A stretch of DNA of 64,000 nt from Artocarpus heterophyllus (GCA_025403435.1 CM046327.1:18786440-18850439); one strand, 5' to 3'. Counted from the first letter of the stretch, positions 23,606 to 38,107 are shown. Translations and numbers: made by a program. The notes: generated from the sequence alone by a model not told the origin.

Positions 23606-26600
23606 CTAAATATCGTGCATTAATTAACTAAAGACTCACTCAATCCCATAAAAATGGTATTAGAAATACGAATTTTTAGGAATAGATGTAAATTTTTTTC
23701 AAGCCTTACGAATGTGTTTATTTCATAAAAGTAAGTCAAAAGAAAAAAGTACGAATGTTTCATTTTTCTATTTAATTTCTCTTACAAAATTAGGCCTCAC
23801 ACAATATAAAAAAATAAGAAAATGTCACTTTTTATATCCTATTAGTATTAATTCTCAAAACTCAACTTAATTAGAATGAACGCCAAACTTACTTATTTCT
23901 TCTTAACAAGTTCACATGTTATAAGTTAACCTTTTATATAAAAAGTCTCAATATTTTTGAGATAAAAGCCAATCTCAAGATCCAAGCTGACCTAAAAAAC
24001 AATTGATCATAATTCAACTTTGTAAACCTATGTAGGTATTGAGCATTCCTTTATATGTAAGAACAAGATTTTTTGCAATCTTTGATCAATAATAATTATG
24101 TTCAAAAATTACTTACATAAATAAGATTTTTATTCCTAAGTTCAATAAATATTAAAAATATAATTAGATTATTTCTCATCATACCTTTTAATATATAGGT
24201 AGATACTAAATGAAATTAATCACTCGTTCCTCTTTTTTCTTCTTAGTTTTAAAGCTCACCTTTCCCATGCCATTGGTTAGAGTCCCAAGTATATGATTAT
24301 ATGTTGTAGTGATTTTTTTAAGGATGTTATATTTTGAAAAAAAGAACCTTATTTATCTCGACTAAAGTCGTGTTGTCATAAAAATCGACTAAATTTTGTA
24401 AGTACATCCCATTTTTTCTAAATAAGATCTCTAGTTTAGCGTGATGTTTATTACCCAAAAAAAACCATGGAGATTAATAGTGTTTTCGCACCCATCGTCA
24501 AGTGTTTTAAGAAGAATCTATTGAGATCACAAATGAACAGAAAGAGAACTCGGTTTATACTTTTATCTATTTTTAGTATATAAGAAGTTCAAGTCATAAC
24601 GGCTCAAACCATTCAAGAGAGTCTTATTAAGGGGCGTAATTGCAACCTTATAACGGATGAAAAAAATCATATTTAAATAATACAAAAAAAAAATCTTAAT
24701 AGGTTATTTTCTAACCGGCAGATGGTAGGTTTTGCGTCAAGTTGGTGCGGACAATTTGACAAATTAAAAAAAAAAAATGCGGGCAAAGGGGGCTAAAACG
24801 CGTCGAAGGTAGAAACAAGGCCGTCTTATTGCACGTCCCTTACCGAACAATAGACAAATATTTTTTCTCCTCTTTTTGTTTTCTAGCCAAAAATATATTG
24901 AAGGATAAAAAATATTAAGTTTTGTATCAAATGACGAATTATCTGCCTATGGACGGACTATGCTTATGTATAACACAGTAAATCCGTCTTTTCAAAAAGA
25001 AAACAAATCACAGTAAATCCGTAAAAAATACAAATCATAATATGTTAACAAACTAGCAAGAATATTAAATAATATTGCACATATAAATGAAGAGTTTGAG
25101 AACTAAGTTAAAATTTAAACATTGTAATTAATGAGAGTTTTAAACAATAATATATTTTATTTTATATTATGATATATAAAAATTTTACATTGTAATAGTT
25201 TTAACTTGATTTTTAAACCTTTTCAAATTTTTTTGAGTTATTTGTTAGCAAAAACCATTGTGGTACTCCCTCGCACTTATGTGGCAATTTGGAAAACGAC
25301 TGCTGTTTTTTCCTCCTTTTTTTTAATGTCTTCATCGGTTCTCCTTTGTCCATTGTCGTGATTCGTGGGAGTTAACCCTTTACCATTTACTGCATATGTA
25401 TTTTCCCAATGCTAATTTAAACTAATAATTTAGTGCTTCATAGGAGTATTGTTTTTTTTTTTTTTCCTTTCTTGTTTATAATGATAGTACTTACATAGGT
25501 ATTGCAAACTGTCAAATTAAGAACAAGTTTAAATATTATCAAGCTATATAGGACCCGCTTGGTATAGCTTTTATTTGTTCTTTTAGTTAGTAAAAAAAGA
25601 GAAATAAAAGCTATAGCTTTTTAATAAGTATTTAGAATCATATTTTTTATAGAGCTTTAATGGGTCAAAATGATCTCAATTTTTTTAAAAGTTATAAAAA
25701 TGTTATACTTAAGCTTATAGTGTATTATTAATATTATTGTACAAGTTTTAAAATCTATTTCAGAAATAATTTTTTGAAAAGTTATATCGTATGGCTTTGA
25801 TAAAAAACACTTCTGACCGTTTATTCAAACACTTTCAAAAGCGATTTTTAGATTCAAAAAATCAAAAATAATTTTTAAGAAGCCTTCTCAAACAGCCATA
25901 CATGCACGTCCAATTTGATACCATTATGCAGTAGAGAGCACCTCAATTTATCTTGCATCAAATTAAATAACCAATATACTAAAAGGAAAAAGCAAGTAAA
26001 AAAACGTTTTAAAAAACCAATATATCAAAAGGTGGTAGCTTCTTTTTAATGCCGGATAAGAGCTTTTTATGATAGGGCTTATCTTCTTGAATACATGTTT
26101 TTAACACTAAAATTGACGAAAGTCGCATTAAAATTATAAAAAATATACAAAGCTGATAGAATCTATTGATAAAGTATTTTTTGTCATACTTTATCATTAA
26201 AATCTCAGAAAATATATTTACTGGTAAAAACTCAAATTGAATAAAAACAAATAAAAATGATATGAAAAAATCGGTTCGAGGTGTATATATATATATATAT
26301 ATATACACGATTCAAAGCTTTCACAGTATGACATACTCTACCATAGTGTGTGTTTTTTTAACATTAAATTTAGTAAAGATGGCACTCAAACAAAAGATCA
26401 TGCAACACTGATAGAATTAATCTACCTAACCTTTAAAATCTCAAAAAACATTTTCACTAGTATAACATAAAAGTTGTAACTTCATATGTAGACAACTTAG
26501 GAACTTGCTCTCAACTAAAAGCAAGGGAGCCAACTGGGGGACCTAGGAGTGGCCAAAGTCACATGAAATTGTGGGCAAGTAATGAATGACTTGACAGAGG

Positions 26601-27225
26601 TTCGTGAAAATTACTTCATTCCTTTCTTAAATGCGTGTAACCGAATCATTTGGTCATGTTTGCACATCAAATTCAATCTTTAAAAATTCAGTCTAAAAAC
26701 TGAGTAGTGAATGTTTGGTAATATGGGTTAATTACATAATTATACTTCTTAATTTTTATTATTTCTTAAGTTATTTTTCCGTTTTTAAAAACTATAAAGT
26801 TACGTTTTGAATTTGAAAATTTTATTTTAATTTTATTCTTTATAGACTTTTTTGATTGAAAAAAGAATAAAGATACGATAAAAATACTCTTAATTAAACT
26901 TAATTTGTTTATAAAAATATGTTTATTCTTGATAAATACTTTTTAAAAAATATTTTCAAATTTAAAAAGTCATAATACTATTTTTAAAAAATTTGTTTTG
27001 TTTTGGGATTTTTTATGTCTTTAATATATAAAATTTTGTCAATGACTTTTAAAGTAGTTATATTTTATGCCTGATTTTTTATATTTATAGAGATAAAATT
27101 GAAATAAATTTTTAACATACAAAGGATACATTTATAGTTTTTAAGAATAAAAAGACAAATTGAAAAATAGTTGAAACTAGGAGGTACAATTATATAATCA
27201 ACCCTTTGTACTATTAGTTCTTAAA

Positions 27226-27662
27226 TATTGGGTATAGTGACTTTTTAGTTCCTGAGATTTCAATTTTGACAAATTAGTCCCTAAGCTTTTATTTCTTGAC
27301 AAGTTAGTCCATAACACTAAAATTGTTTATTGATTTTCGAAATTTAATGTGGACAATAGCGTCCTTTCCTCATAAGAACTTGAAATTTTACAAAAGGACT
27401 AAACATTATATAAAAAGTTTTCTCTTTGTTACTATTATAACTCAGTAGAAACTATATCATTTTACATTTTTTGTAACTATTTATGTACAATTTTCAGTTA
27501 TTATACGATAAGAATGTGATTATCTAAGTTAAATTTTAGAAAAATGGTTGTCAATTTTAGTATTAATGATCAAAACTACTAACAAATTTACTAATTTATA
27601 AAAATCGTAAATTTAGGAACAAAATGTCACTATGTTCAAAGTTTAGAGACTAACAGCACAAT
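27226..27662. mobile_element. Long-TIR non-autonomous element, about 440 bp
   Basis: The left end GTACTATTAGTTCTTAAATA, then ATAGTGACTTTTTAG, is mirrored at the right end by AAAATGTCACTATGTTCAAA, then TAGAGACTAACAGCAC. This gives around 40 bases of imperfect terminal inverted repeat. It is the same family as the 11443-11944 element. No coding and no clear target-site duplication. Confidence 0.6.
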
Positions 27663-30600
27663 GTTTCTAATTGAAATTCTTTATTGAAAGGACATGAAAG
27701 CCCTAGGTTCACAAAATAATAATAATAATAAAAAAGACCAATGGGCAATCGTCACCTTAGAAATGTTGGTTAAGCATATACAATATAAGACAAGATTAGT
27801 AAGGCAAATAAAAATATAATTAAATAATAATTAAATAACAGAGAAACGTGCAAGTTATGTCATACCACCAAAATCCTACGAGGAATTTTTTAGGTTGAAC
27901 TCATGCATTTGACGTTCTCATTTTTTTAATTATTATTTTATAAAAATTTGAAGGAATGTCCTTTTTTAGTCTGGGGTTTAAAGATTTTTCTTGACATCAT
28001 AAAGATTTCTGCTCTCAGTTTTTCTATTTAGATATTAATTTAAAAATGATTGAATTATCTGTTAATGGTAGAAAACTAAAAAGGGAAGCTAAATGTGCTC
28101 GTTTTAATTTTTATTCTTAATTTTAAAGCCTTTTGGCCTTGCCTTTTCTTCTGTTTCTTCTGCTCTTTTTTCTTTTTTCTTTTTCCTTTTTCTGCATTGA
28201 GTACACAAGCAAGTCCAATTAGTTTCGATTTTGCATACGTTCTTAGGAAATCTATCTAAAATTATTATTTCTTTAATTTTAATTTTATTTTTGTATGTTC
28301 ATATATCAAACTAATATCGATAGACTTCTTTTCTGATTTTGCTATTAGATTTTCCTTCTTTGTTCTTTCAAATTTCTTTGTAACCATTTTTGGACGTATT
28401 TAACGTATGTACAGTCCCTTTTTTTTTTTTTTTTTGCTCAGAATATAATCCGATTTCGTTGTCTTACCTTGTTATCAAATCAAAACAACACGATGATGAT
28501 AATAATATTCATATAAATAAATAAATAATTTATATTTCATATTATTATATGGAGTGCTGTTACAGTTTTTTCTATAAATAAAGACAATATTTTTTAGAAA
28601 TTTTAGAAAAAAATAAAAGACTTTAAAATTCAAATACAGGCACGTGCCCCCACTTAATACTATATGACCACTAAAAACAAATAAATCATAATATTAAGTT
28701 TGTGTTATTACTTGAGATCCACATTATTATGTTTCCACTAAATTACTATAATCCAAGGATCTAAGTAATTTAGTAAAAAAAAAATTTTTGTATCATCTAA
28801 TATTGCAAATAAGTTATTAATCTAACTTGTGCTTAGGGCATGTTTTCTAGAAGGGGTGAAAGGGTTTAAAAAAATGGATAAGATATGGGGTTGGGGAGTG
28901 TGAAGGAAGGGAAGAATTACAAGTTTTTCCAAAATTGTTTGGTAAATAGCAAAAAAAGATATGGAATTTTCTTTTGTTGGTTATTTAATGAAAAAGAGAT
29001 ATGAAGGATTGATTCATTCAATAAAATTATCACGTTGCCCATACGCAATTGAAATATTATATGAAAAACCACTAATTAGTTACGATATCACACATCATTT
29101 TGAAATGCTATTTAATCAATACACTTCTTCGTTGGAGAGAACTATACATATATATCAGATTTTTCTGGTAATAAAAAACTTACAGCTTAAGTTTTCATTA
29201 TAAATGAAGCTGATAGACATATTAAAAAGTTTTTATTTAGTAGAAAAATGATAACTATAGATAAGAAAAGATTGAGAAGTTAAAGTTAAGAAAATAAAGG
29301 AAAAACATGTGTAAAATAATAATTGCATATCCATTTGAGCTTTTTTTTTACTGCCCCTTTACTTCACAGGTTCAAATAAGAAATTTAAATAAAAATTTAA
29401 ATTTTTATGAGAAAAAATACTAAAAATAATATTTTAAATTATGGTTGAACCTATGAAATAAACGGAGACCCTTTCGGTTAGGTATCAATGACTAGATATT
29501 GGTGGGGACCACAGGTTTACAGCCCATTCTAATTTCTTCTTCCTTGAGTAATCCATCATATTAAATGGTCAATTTATTTTTCATTTGTCGACAAGTAACA
29601 TGTAATATTATTTGAAATTAACAACTCACTTATCAATATCACATCATTTATTACAAACTTTCAGTAGATGATCACTTGCTATCCATGGTAATTTTTTTTT
29701 TTTTGGTTTAAAGCATATAAGTACAAAACATAATAGAAATATAGTACCCTAATAATTTCAAAACAATATGGAATTTTAAAATCACTTTGTTGGCCAACAT
29801 GAAAGTGGCAAACATTAAAATTAATTCTTCACCACTTTCTATTGCTGTTACATTTCACAACCTAATTAATAATTAAAAAAAAGTGCTCGTGGAAAAACCC
29901 ATCCACAAATTGGTCCCCCACGCACCCTTTTTTTTTTGCTCCAAAACAAACAACAAATGAACAAAATATGTTCATTATCTTGCTCTGCACTCAAATGCCA
30001 GGGTCATAATTCAGCAGCCCACAAAGAAAGTTTTCCACATCAGTTTTTGTTTTTTGAGATCTAATTTTCCATGTGTGAACAATATAAAACTATTAGGATG
30101 TCTGAGAGAGCGGTTGAAATTAAAAATATTGGTTTAAAAATTGTAACATATAAGAGCTTTATACAGTAGCAATTTTTTACTTTTTTCTATAATTGTTGAG
30201 AGCTTTATATTGTTTTTTTGATCAAAACCAACGTTCCAACTGACATGCCAAATAAAAGGGCTAAGACTTTACAAAGTTTGTTTCTTGTTTCCCAAGGAAG
30301 CTAACTTTTTGACAATGGTTTGGGGGGTGGGTTAGTGGGAAAGTTAATGCACTCTTTACCCAAGGTATGAGCTTCCTCTAATATTCACCAAAAATATTTT
30401 TATTTTTTTTCTTGTTAAGCTTCTGGTACACTGACAAATTAGCATTTATTTTTTGATAGAACAAGTTATCATTTATGGGATCAAGTGAGAGACAGGTAGA
30501 TTTTACATATATTAGCAAAATAATAACAATAAAAAAAATTAGTATTACATATGACCCACCTAGTCAAACAGTTGGAGGTCAGTTTGAATACAGAAATTAA

Positions 30601-32699
30601 GTATATGATTGCAACAATGTTTGCCTCCTTTGTCATCGTTTTGACTTTTCATTGGATTAATTCAACTGCCATCTTTTGCGTTGGCAATAAATCTAAGTGA
30701 AGATTATGTTTTAAAGTGGCTCACAGGGTTCACCTTTATATTAAAAATAGTGTTGCAATGTTCTAGTTTCCCTGCATTTTTTTGAGGATTATGTTTAGAG
30801 CTACAGCAATTTAGGGCATTGGTAGTGCCAAATACTATACAACAAAGAAAAACCTCATTGAACTCATTTTTTATTAGTTATGATGTTTTTAAGCATATAA
30901 AAGATTTATTAGTTATAATGTTCGTAAGAATATTTCTTTCGTGTTAGCGCGCAACGGGCACATCAACAATTTTTTTGATAGGTGAAAAGAGAAATACTAC
31001 TAATTTTCTTTTTATTTAAACATATTATTTTTAGCATTTAAGATACAAAAGCTATCCAAAAAACCCTAGCCTCAATTTCTTTTCTTCTCCCATTTCTTAT
31101 ATCACTGCAGCATCTTGCCGTTGCCACCTCTGCCATAGAGCCATCTCCACCCCTCACGAAGTAAAAGGAAAAGGCATGAATTAAGCCTATTTTATATTAG
31201 TTACCGTGCTCAGCACGGTGGTGCTTTTAAGCATCCTCTATCTCTACTTTTTAAGTTTATGTTGCCAAAGATATATGATACAGTGCACCAAATGATTGAG
31301 GGCACTGAGAAACAAAATCTATTTGGCTGAAGTCTTTAGGATAGAATGGACCTGTTGGACAAAGCCAGTAAATCGTGGTTGTTCAGTCAAGTTAATGGAA
31401 TTTACTTTTTTAAATATAAAATTTAATGAATATATATGTATGGATATTATTTCTTTTTCTTTTGGTGCAATTTAAGCCTAATTTGTCGGCCACCATGAAC
31501 ATTATGCCCTAACTTCTAGATGGTAAACATTATTTTATTTCATATTCACTATAGAATATTGATAATTGATTTCTCGAAAAAAAGAAAAAAAGAAAAAAAG
31601 AATATTGATTCTTGACCAACAAAAGAAGTCATAATTCATGCAATCAAATATGTTGGTATAATTTTTGTTTTCTTTTTCACAAGTCAAGGGGGAATATCAT
31701 TGCGCAAAAAAGTCAAAAAAGATCTCTCAGGAAAAGTTAAGGAGAATAAACAGAACTGAAGCCCAAAAAAAGAACAAGAAAAAAGAATAAAAAAAGGGAA
31801 ACGTATAACCATTAACAAAAACTAAAAACTAATAATAAAAAAGTACACAGTTTCCACGTCCCAATAACTACCTGCCAAGTGCCAACCAAGATAAGGGAAA
31901 AAAAACTTTTAGTAGAGAGTGTATTTTTTACAATCTTGTTCTAACGATATACTTAAAATTAATTATTATACTATAAAACTCACATATAATATAATATCAA
32001 ATAAAATAAATAATAATATAAAATTTTTATATACTATTATAATATCGTTTGAACTTTTTATGTTAAATGCATTGTTAAATATACTTATAGATTTGATGGA
32101 TTTATGCTAATATCTTACTTTGGGTCCCACCATAAAATTGCCGCCCCACCCAAAAAAACTAAAAAAAAGCTTCCAACTAGATAAGAGTAAGGCCCACATC
32201 ACCCATGACGCACGCGCAGGCTCGCCTGGTTTTGAGCACGGTTGGTTGCTAAATTATCAAAAGCTGGAAAAATGGTACATTATAGTTTCGGAGGAATGGG
32301 AGAACAAGATAAAAGTGGAGAATGACTATTATTAGGTATGAATGATTTATTTTCCTCTAAATTTCTTGATGAACATTTATGGTGTATTCCCGTGTTTTAG
32401 ACAACATCCGTAGAGATTAGATCATGTGGCTTATAATTAGGTTGATTGATTAAGCTAAGCTAATACTAATAAAACCTAAGGGTTATTTATAATACTAGAC
32501 CCTAAAAGCATGCACTTGTCTCAATTTAACTCCCATATTTACTTTTAAAGGTATCTTGATATTTCTAAAATATACTATTTTTGGCCCTTCTGTAGTAAAC
32601 TGCCAATTTTTAGATGGATAGGGTATTTGGGAACACGTTTAAACTAGAAACATTATAATAATCTAAATTTTATAAGAGAAAATATTGTAGTAAAATTTG

Positions 32700-33689
32700 T
32701 TTGAACTATAAACCATAGTTTGAACGGCAACTTTCAACCACCATTGGAATTTAATAAGCGGATGACAATTGACTACTCTAAGAGAGATGAAATGGTTCAA
32801 AAAAAAAAAAAGGAAATGTGAAAAGACACTCTAGAATGAAAAGAATAGATTGTATCACCCAATCTAGATTTGATTTTTCTTTTCCTTCTAGAATATTTAA
32901 TTTAGACATATTCTCAACGTCATCGGTGAAAATAACCTTAAAACTAACAAAATTTAATTTATTTTGATTAAAAAAAGGAGCATTCATAAAGATTTCTGCT
33001 ACGCACCCAATCAGTAGGGGAGGTAAGGCTATGTTATCATCCTACTTGACAATCACCTTATACCAACCTTCACAGTTTTTATTAACTAAGAAACAGAAGT
33101 GACAAACTAAACATCGAAAGAGCAGAGCTCTTTCCAACAACAGGGACAAAACCCACTTTCAAACAATGCAATTGGGCAAATTTCTACCCTAGAACAAAAC
33201 TTCAGTCCGCTTTTTGGTAAAGAATCTTGGCTCATAGCACAGCTCACAGAAGCAGAAACGGGCAAGTCCTGCAACCTTGATAAATGGCAAGATCACATCT
33301 TATGCTTTTGGACAATTCCCAATCCAAGGGTCATTCAATGTTCAACTTCATTTGAGATGAAAGCTGTACTTGATCTTTCCTTCACATATATCATCGTTCA
33401 TACAGAAATCAATCTACCATTTATAGCAATTGTATAGATAAGTCCAACAAACTCATAAATCACATAAAGAATTCACGTCCTATATACGGTATTCCTCCTT
33501 AAATTGATGAATAATGTTGAATAGCAATTTTGGGGCACGTCTTTTTGTATGATGGTAAAAATTACAGCATTAATGCATGAACCAATTCCCAAATTGGGTT
33601 TCAAAAAATTGCCCCGTAGTAGCTCCTTAATAAAGTAGTGCCAAGCAATTTATTTCCTCCAACTGGGTAGTGCAAGTACGAACAGATCA
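32700..33689. other. 3' flank of PGM-like gene A, no separate gene
   Basis: Downstream sequence of the minus-strand gene, including its probable 3' untranslated region (about 33450-33689). A poly-A run at 32800-32811 and the remainder of a MITE are visible. The equivalent stretch in copy B is 50965-51955. Confidence 0.5.
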
Positions 33690-36600
33690 CTAACCGGACT
33701 TTTTGTCCCCACCAAAACCCGACTGTAGATATCCTGTTTGTTCAAGATGACTGACATCGCCCCAGACGTCTAAGGCCCATTTGTCTCCATCAGCCAAGCG
33801 AAATATGTTTACCGATGTGTTAAGTACCTTCACTGCGGACTTCTCATTTGGGCAAGCCCACTTGTGGAGCGTCCTGATGAAACCACCATGCGTGACTAAA
33901 ATTATTCGCTGCCCTGGAAGTTGAGATACAGACACAAACAGTTTAACTTGATTGGCTAATTTGTACCCAAAAGGATCTAAATGGTTATGCTGATCGAATT
34001 GGAGAGGATACTAAAGTAGTGCCTTACTAGCACGTAAGTTTTGAACAAATGTAGAAGTTGTAATTTAGTGGTCTAATAGTGTCTCCTGGCCTTTCCCAAG
34101 CGGCCAAAGACTAGATGGGGGTCTTAAAGCTATTCCATTATATGTCAGTAACATTTGAGAAGATCTGAGTATCGGCAGTGTAGTGAAGTATTTTGATTGG
34201 ACTCGATAGTAAGTTAGTTAATTAGTTGAATTTGTGAAGGTGGAATTTTTGCGACTGTTAGTAGTTGCTTCATATAATTGGTTAACTATATTTACTAATT
34301 TGTTGGTTTGTTAGAGGAGAATTAGTAGAACAAAAGGGGGATTAGCAATTAGTGAGCGGCTATGGAAACCCTTGAAAGAGCTGCAGATCTGTCAAACATA
34401 TGCTATTCTTTGTATCTGTATATCTGTGCTTCTTCAATTCATTAATTTAGTCAATAAGGATTATTTCTCGCTGTTCTATCCTTTCTTCTACTGTTATTTT
34501 TTCCTGCCATTTTCTGGAATTTGCTAGGATCTTATTGTATTTGTAGGGATTCATGAGCAAACAAAATGAAAGATAGTTATTGAACCTTTTGTTTATAAAC
34601 TAACGGTACCTATGTTGAAGTAAGAAAATGTTGCAAACTACGTGGTGGTGTCGTTATAGTATAGATATAATTACTAATATTTGAGACGATCTGAACATAC
34701 TATGGTGTATTGAAGTATTTGTAGGAAGTTATGAGCATGTAAATAGAAAATAGTTTTTGAACCATTTGTTTTATACTAGCCGGACCTATGTTGAACCAAG
34801 AACATGTTGTAGATTACAAGGTGGTGTAGTTATAGAAGGAATATCGGTAGTAAGATTCGACCTTTATGCTTTCTACCAATTCTCTGCAATGAAGAAGTGC
34901 AGCGTTGATAAAGTTGATCACGGCTTTCTCCACCACCCTGCATATCATTGTACACAACAAAACAGCGGTAGTCCCGATGCAACGTTTTGAGATATGAGTA
35001 CTAGAATCATAGTGCAGAAACTCTATTTTGCCCTTAATTAGACCCAGAACATGGCATGCAAAATCAGTACTTAGGTTATTAAAAACATACGAGTCAAATA
35101 AATCTTCTTGGACTCGATCAACCTGATTGATGGGACAAATAAAAACAGCTAGCTCAATCTCTGTTCCACCCCCACAAAAAAAATGTTGCAGAGCAATAAA
35201 ACAAATTTTAAAATTTCTTAACTAGAGAGAGATTTATGATAACAAATGTATGGGTCTCGATGCTAACGTGACAACTAACTACTACTACTTGGAAATTTTA
35301 GATACCATATATGGCAATTCTATATTTGGATTCTTTTTCATACAGCATGCCAATTGGAACAAGCTGAGACACCCTGGTCTTTTTTTAGCCACTGTTCCCT
35401 CAACATTCACCGATAACGCCTTTTGTTACAAGGAACTTTATCTGCTAAAGAAATTGAATATAGCATGACAGACTCCATGTATAAAAAGAGTACTTACTGG
35501 AATTTCTTGATCTCTCCTTGGAGACACAAAGGCCTCATAAGCTTCAGGACATACTTTCATTGCATCATGAAGTACGAGACCTTGAAGATCCCCTAAATGC
35601 CTTTCTCGTAAACCGGTATCTTTGATAACCTGAATTTAAGTCCATACCATCAGATAATTGTTTGAAGAAAGAACAAAAATAATTGAAGACACCGTCTACT
35701 ATTTCTCCAATCGGTAGACCATTAGTTTTATAGTCAATTTCAAATTGTTAACTTAAGGTATTTAGTTTCATTACTTATCAAACCAGTGAAAATCATTGAC
35801 ATTTTTTATTGGTAGGTGTTTCCATTTTTATGACTCTACATTTTCGAGCATAAACAAATATAGATGCCAGAGTCAAATTTCCTTACACCAATGGAGATAA
35901 AACATTCAAATATAATTCCAAAGTTTACTTGTGAAAGTTGATATGGATTAATACCTCTAATCCACCACAGCTAGTTGCAATTATCTCCGCAGTCTCAAGA
36001 GCTCTTTTCAAGTCAGAAGAATATATAGCAGAGATATTAGGCTCCTTTGATAATCTATTAGCCACCTAAAGAAAGTAAAAGAAATGTTAGAAGCCATTAT
36101 CAAGTGCAGGACATTGCCAACCAGATTTGGAACTTGTTATCTGCTTTCATTACTATATGTTGTAGAAAATAATGTACAACTTACTGCGGCTGCTTGCTGT
36201 CTTCCCGCATCATTTAATTCAACATCCAAATGGCCCTGTTCAAGACAAATGTATTGAGGAAATTTGAATCCTTGACCAGAAAAATAGACAAAAATTGAGT
36301 TATGAGTATAGATGTAGAAGAGACTAACGCTGAACAACAAATATTCGCCAGAGTGGGGATTCAAATGATGAAAGAAATGTCAATCCCAATTCCCCATTGG
36401 TGGTGTTGATTCCCCGTTAGTTTACTTGTATGCTCATTAAGCCAATAATTATTCAGTTATGCACAAGAATATATTGGCGACTAAATTGATAAAATTCTCA
36501 TTTTTATTCCTTTACTTTCCTTTGCAAACCCATCATTTTTTCCAATACATTCCTTTACAGTATGGTAACATGTGCTAGAATTGGCGGATACAGTAATTTC

Positions 36601-37329
36601 TTATCTAACTTTTCAAAACAACCCGGTTCCATAAGCGGATTGACCCCAACTGTTGCTGCCTCATTTCTCAATAACTAGATTTCTAGTTCTAATTTTGAAA
36701 ATGCACAACATGAGAATACTATCTCCGAGTGCGAAATTGCATTTACAGTGTCTTCAGTTAGCCATTCCTAAAAAACATAAAACAAAAATCGACTTTTCAG
36801 ATTAACTGCTTTACAATCAAGTGGAACTTAGAATCAGAATATCAACCTACGTTTTCCATATGATAATCTGATCATGATGATTCTTCCACTAGGAAAAAAT
36901 CTATTGATCAACGTCTCATAATTAAAATAAAAAAGCATAAAAAAAAGAGGAAGCTTTGAGTGAGGAAAAGACCTGAATTCTTCCATCAGCATTCCACTCC
37001 GTTTCACCGTGACGCACTATAATAATCTCAGCAAAATCAGGATTATTGTAGCTGCATTAAAAAAAAAAAATCAAAATCAAATTCTGATATATAAAAAAAA
37101 AATCATGGCTGAAAAAAGTGAAATTCCAATATAATTGAGCCTTGTGCAAAAAGAATCTAAAACTTTTCCATGGGAAAGCGTAAAATTCCCAAAGAATCTA
37201 ATTCCAGTACGGAAATTAATCGGCAAAAAAAGGGCAGAAAGAGAGAGATTTTATATGAATAATTAGAAGCGCTTCTAAGAAGCGAAACGGAGAAAAATGG
37301 GACCTGGAATCGGAGCCGTTCATGGCCAT
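33690..37329 (-). CDS. Phosphoglycerate mutase-like protein (histidine phosphatase superfamily), copy A
   Basis: The exons, 5' to 3' on minus, are 37304-37329, 36973-37051, 36185-36235, 35955-36065, 35498-35629, 34862-34937 and 33690-33913, summing to 699 bases (232 residues). The start MAMNGSDSS was chosen because its phase 2 joins correctly to the RHG exon; the longer upstream frame does not. The protein has the phospho-histidine motif VRHGETEWN (His23), then GHLDVELNDAGRQQA, LRERHLG (acid/base Glu98) and the second histidine in VTHGG (His167). It ends QSGFGGDKKSG. It matches in layout the plant protein I recall as phosphoglycerate mutase-like protein 4 (AT3G50520-like). Such proteins are cofactor-dependent-mutase-like; true substrate may be another phosphate ester. 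Length is normal for the family and no lesion is seen. A second intact copy lies at 51956-55595. Confidence 0.93.
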
Positions 37330-37516
37330 GGAAACTTCCCGAGTCTCTGAGTAACCGAGCTAAGAAACGAGTTAAGGTTGGACTCGGCACGACGTTGTTA
37401 TGGAAGAGACGTGGGTGAGCAGAAGAGAAGAGGAGACACTGTAACTGGGTTTGGAAAGGGGAAGAAAGAAAAAGAAATGGCTGATTTACGGTGAGCGAGG
37501 TGGGAGAAGCGCTCAT
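37304..37516 (-). other. Upstream open reading frame overlapping the PGM-like start (copy A)
   Basis: An ATG at 37516 opens a 71-codon frame (starting MSASPTSL) that runs through the main ATG at 37329 in another phase. After splicing at 37304 it would stop two codons into exon 2. The peptide is Ser/Arg/Phe-rich, like an organelle transit peptide, but it is out of frame with the enzyme. Whether the transcript starts upstream of it is unknown. The identical arrangement is at 55570-55782. Confidence 0.5.
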
Positions 37517-38107
37517 TGGACGTGAGTTTGAGTCAAGGACGACGTGAACGTGGAATCGGGGAATGACCCCGTTTTCTATTGTTTCGGTAGGTTTTTTTGG
37601 AAATATTTATATATATTTTTTGACAAAAAAATATTAAAAACAGCTGTAGTATAATTTTAAAAAATTATTATTTTTTAAAAGAAAATTATTTTACATGTTT
37701 TAAAAATACTACCAAATAACTGTCGTGTAAGGTGGGCCATTGCGACCTCGTGGGCCAAGAGAATGTGTACTCCAACAGGCCCAATGTGTTGCAAAGAAGG
37801 AGATAGTTATGAACAATGCCACTTTATTGAATAATAGATTGATTTTTGTCACTTATAAAAACTTTTACATTATATACTACTTACAAGAATCAATATAAAA
37901 GTAATATTACTAAAAAAATAAATGATTTGTGATGTATTTTTAAAGAATTTTTTGCATGTGGCATATTTTAATTATAGTCTAAACAGACGGCAAAACTGTA
38001 AAACTCACTCTAAAGAGTCTCGAGCCCAGTGTTAATTAGGCAATTCACATAAATATCATTTGGAAGTTGATGGAAACACACTTTTGCAAAACTAGTTGTT
38101 GTAACTA

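Larger units (their letters stand above)
22095..32688. other. Gene-poor A+T-rich tract with MITEs and simple repeats
   Basis: Over 10 kb without a coding region I can support on either strand; open frames are short and low-complexity. It holds the inverted MITE pair (22700-22819, 23487-23605), a long-TIR element (27226-27662) and a TA microsatellite (26285-26305). A GTTTGG-family relic lies at 30100-30250, and further relatives of the 22700 element at about 29370-29470 and 32630-32730. Poly-T runs occur near 28421-28435 and 29693-29704. Confidence 0.6.

Noticed and set aside
34757..34990. Plus-strand frame of 77 codons within the PGM-like gene (and its duplicate at 53032-53256)
   Set aside because: It is antisense to intron and exon 6 of the PGM-like gene and has no recognisable domain.
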